From the NCBI GenBank assembly GCA_015680905.1, contig CM027380.1:33472001-33536000 (forward strand): a DNA stretch of 64,000 nt. The letters are read 5' to 3'. Each line of letters begins with the position of its first letter. Position 1 is the stretch's first letter. Source of the stretch: Coptis chinensis. Its lineage: Eukaryota > Streptophyta > Magnoliopsida > Ranunculales > Ranunculaceae. Below, piece by piece: positions 63,977-64,000 of the stretch. Under the pieces are notes generated by a model. The model searched no databases. It was given only the letters and a program-made list of their open reading frames with translations, and was not told the DNA's origin. The position numbers and the translations under genes are program-made.

Positions 63977-64000
63977 CAAACACTGGCAAAAATGACAAAT

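Larger units (their letters stand above)
57323..63994 (+). mobile_element. PIF/Harbinger-like transposon, split by a 3.5-kb solo LTR
   Basis: Candidate ends are CATTTGCCAGTGTTTG (57323-57338) and its inverse CAAACACTGGCAAAAATG (63977-63994). The interior has a CT-rich 5' region with a donor-like CATCAG/GTAAGT (57766) and a PIF-type transposase gene at 62369. A matching 3-bp TSD was not established, and an alternative left end, GGGCCCTGGCAAACACT, lies at 57350, so the boundaries are tentative. The solo LTR at 58652-62160 inserted between the 5' region and the transposase exon. Confidence 0.6.

Overview
The window is nuclear DNA of a flowering plant, probably a eudicot. It is AT-rich and has GT-AG introns. 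Almost every recognisable coding block belongs to a plant transposable-element family: Ty3/gypsy Tat and Athila, L1-type LINEs with a C-terminal RNase H, MuDR, CACTA, PIF/Harbinger, Helitron. The species cannot be named from the sequence. I found no intact single-copy host gene, no tRNA or rRNA gene and no CRISPR array. The window is a stack of nested insertions, several of which can be ordered because target-site duplications (TSDs) and interrupted reading frames survive.

Left part (1-18.9 kb). A Tat-lineage gypsy element lies on the minus strand (3' untranslated region, pol, gag, primer-binding site, LTR ending at 7211). Next come a fragment of retroelement leader, a minus-strand solo LTR (7747-9353, TSD ATAAG) and a plus-strand L1 LINE (10085-15030, 13-bp TSD). 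A possible terminal exon and a CACTA-type right end (to 16106) follow. The CACTA end interrupts an Athila-like element on the minus strand (gag 16.1-17.0 kb, tRNA-Asp-type primer site, LTR 17571-18901).

Centre (21.7-53.2 kb). The scaffold is a decayed replication protein A large-subunit-like gene on the plus strand, with OB-fold exons and a C-terminal zinc-binding OB fold. It is followed by a classic plant Helitron 3' terminus (hairpin plus CTAG/T at 53189-53217), so it was probably Helitron cargo. A MuDR-like element (21719-36727) with long terminal inverted repeats sits in exon 1. It carries two convergent genes: a mudrA-type transposase on the minus strand and, in the mudrB position, a small double CCHC/GRF-like zinc-finger gene on the plus strand. 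A solo LTR (23358-24780, TSD TTACC) split the zinc-finger gene, and an 8-kb gag-only LTR retrotransposon (27676-35689) split the transposase gene. A large intron of the RPA-like gene received a LINE whose 5' part is inverted (38356-43866, minus) relative to its 3' tail (about 50660-51133, plus), bounded by a 15-bp TSD, as expected from twin priming. A second, nearly full-length LINE (43873-50653, minus) is nested in that insertion. A later intron is a near-perfect palindrome.

Right part (53.2-64 kb). It holds a LINE endonuclease fragment, a 473-bp Tourist/Harbinger-type MITE (TSD TAA), and a PIF/Harbinger element whose transposase is truncated after the first catalytic aspartate. That element is split by a 3.5-kb solo LTR (58652-62160, TSD TGAAC) packed with tandem repeats.

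None of the elements looks fully coding-competent here. In-frame stops, many of them Trp to stop, and frameshifts are widespread. The mudrA-like catalytic segment and the zinc-finger gene are the best preserved, and the two-gene MULE is the most interesting unit.
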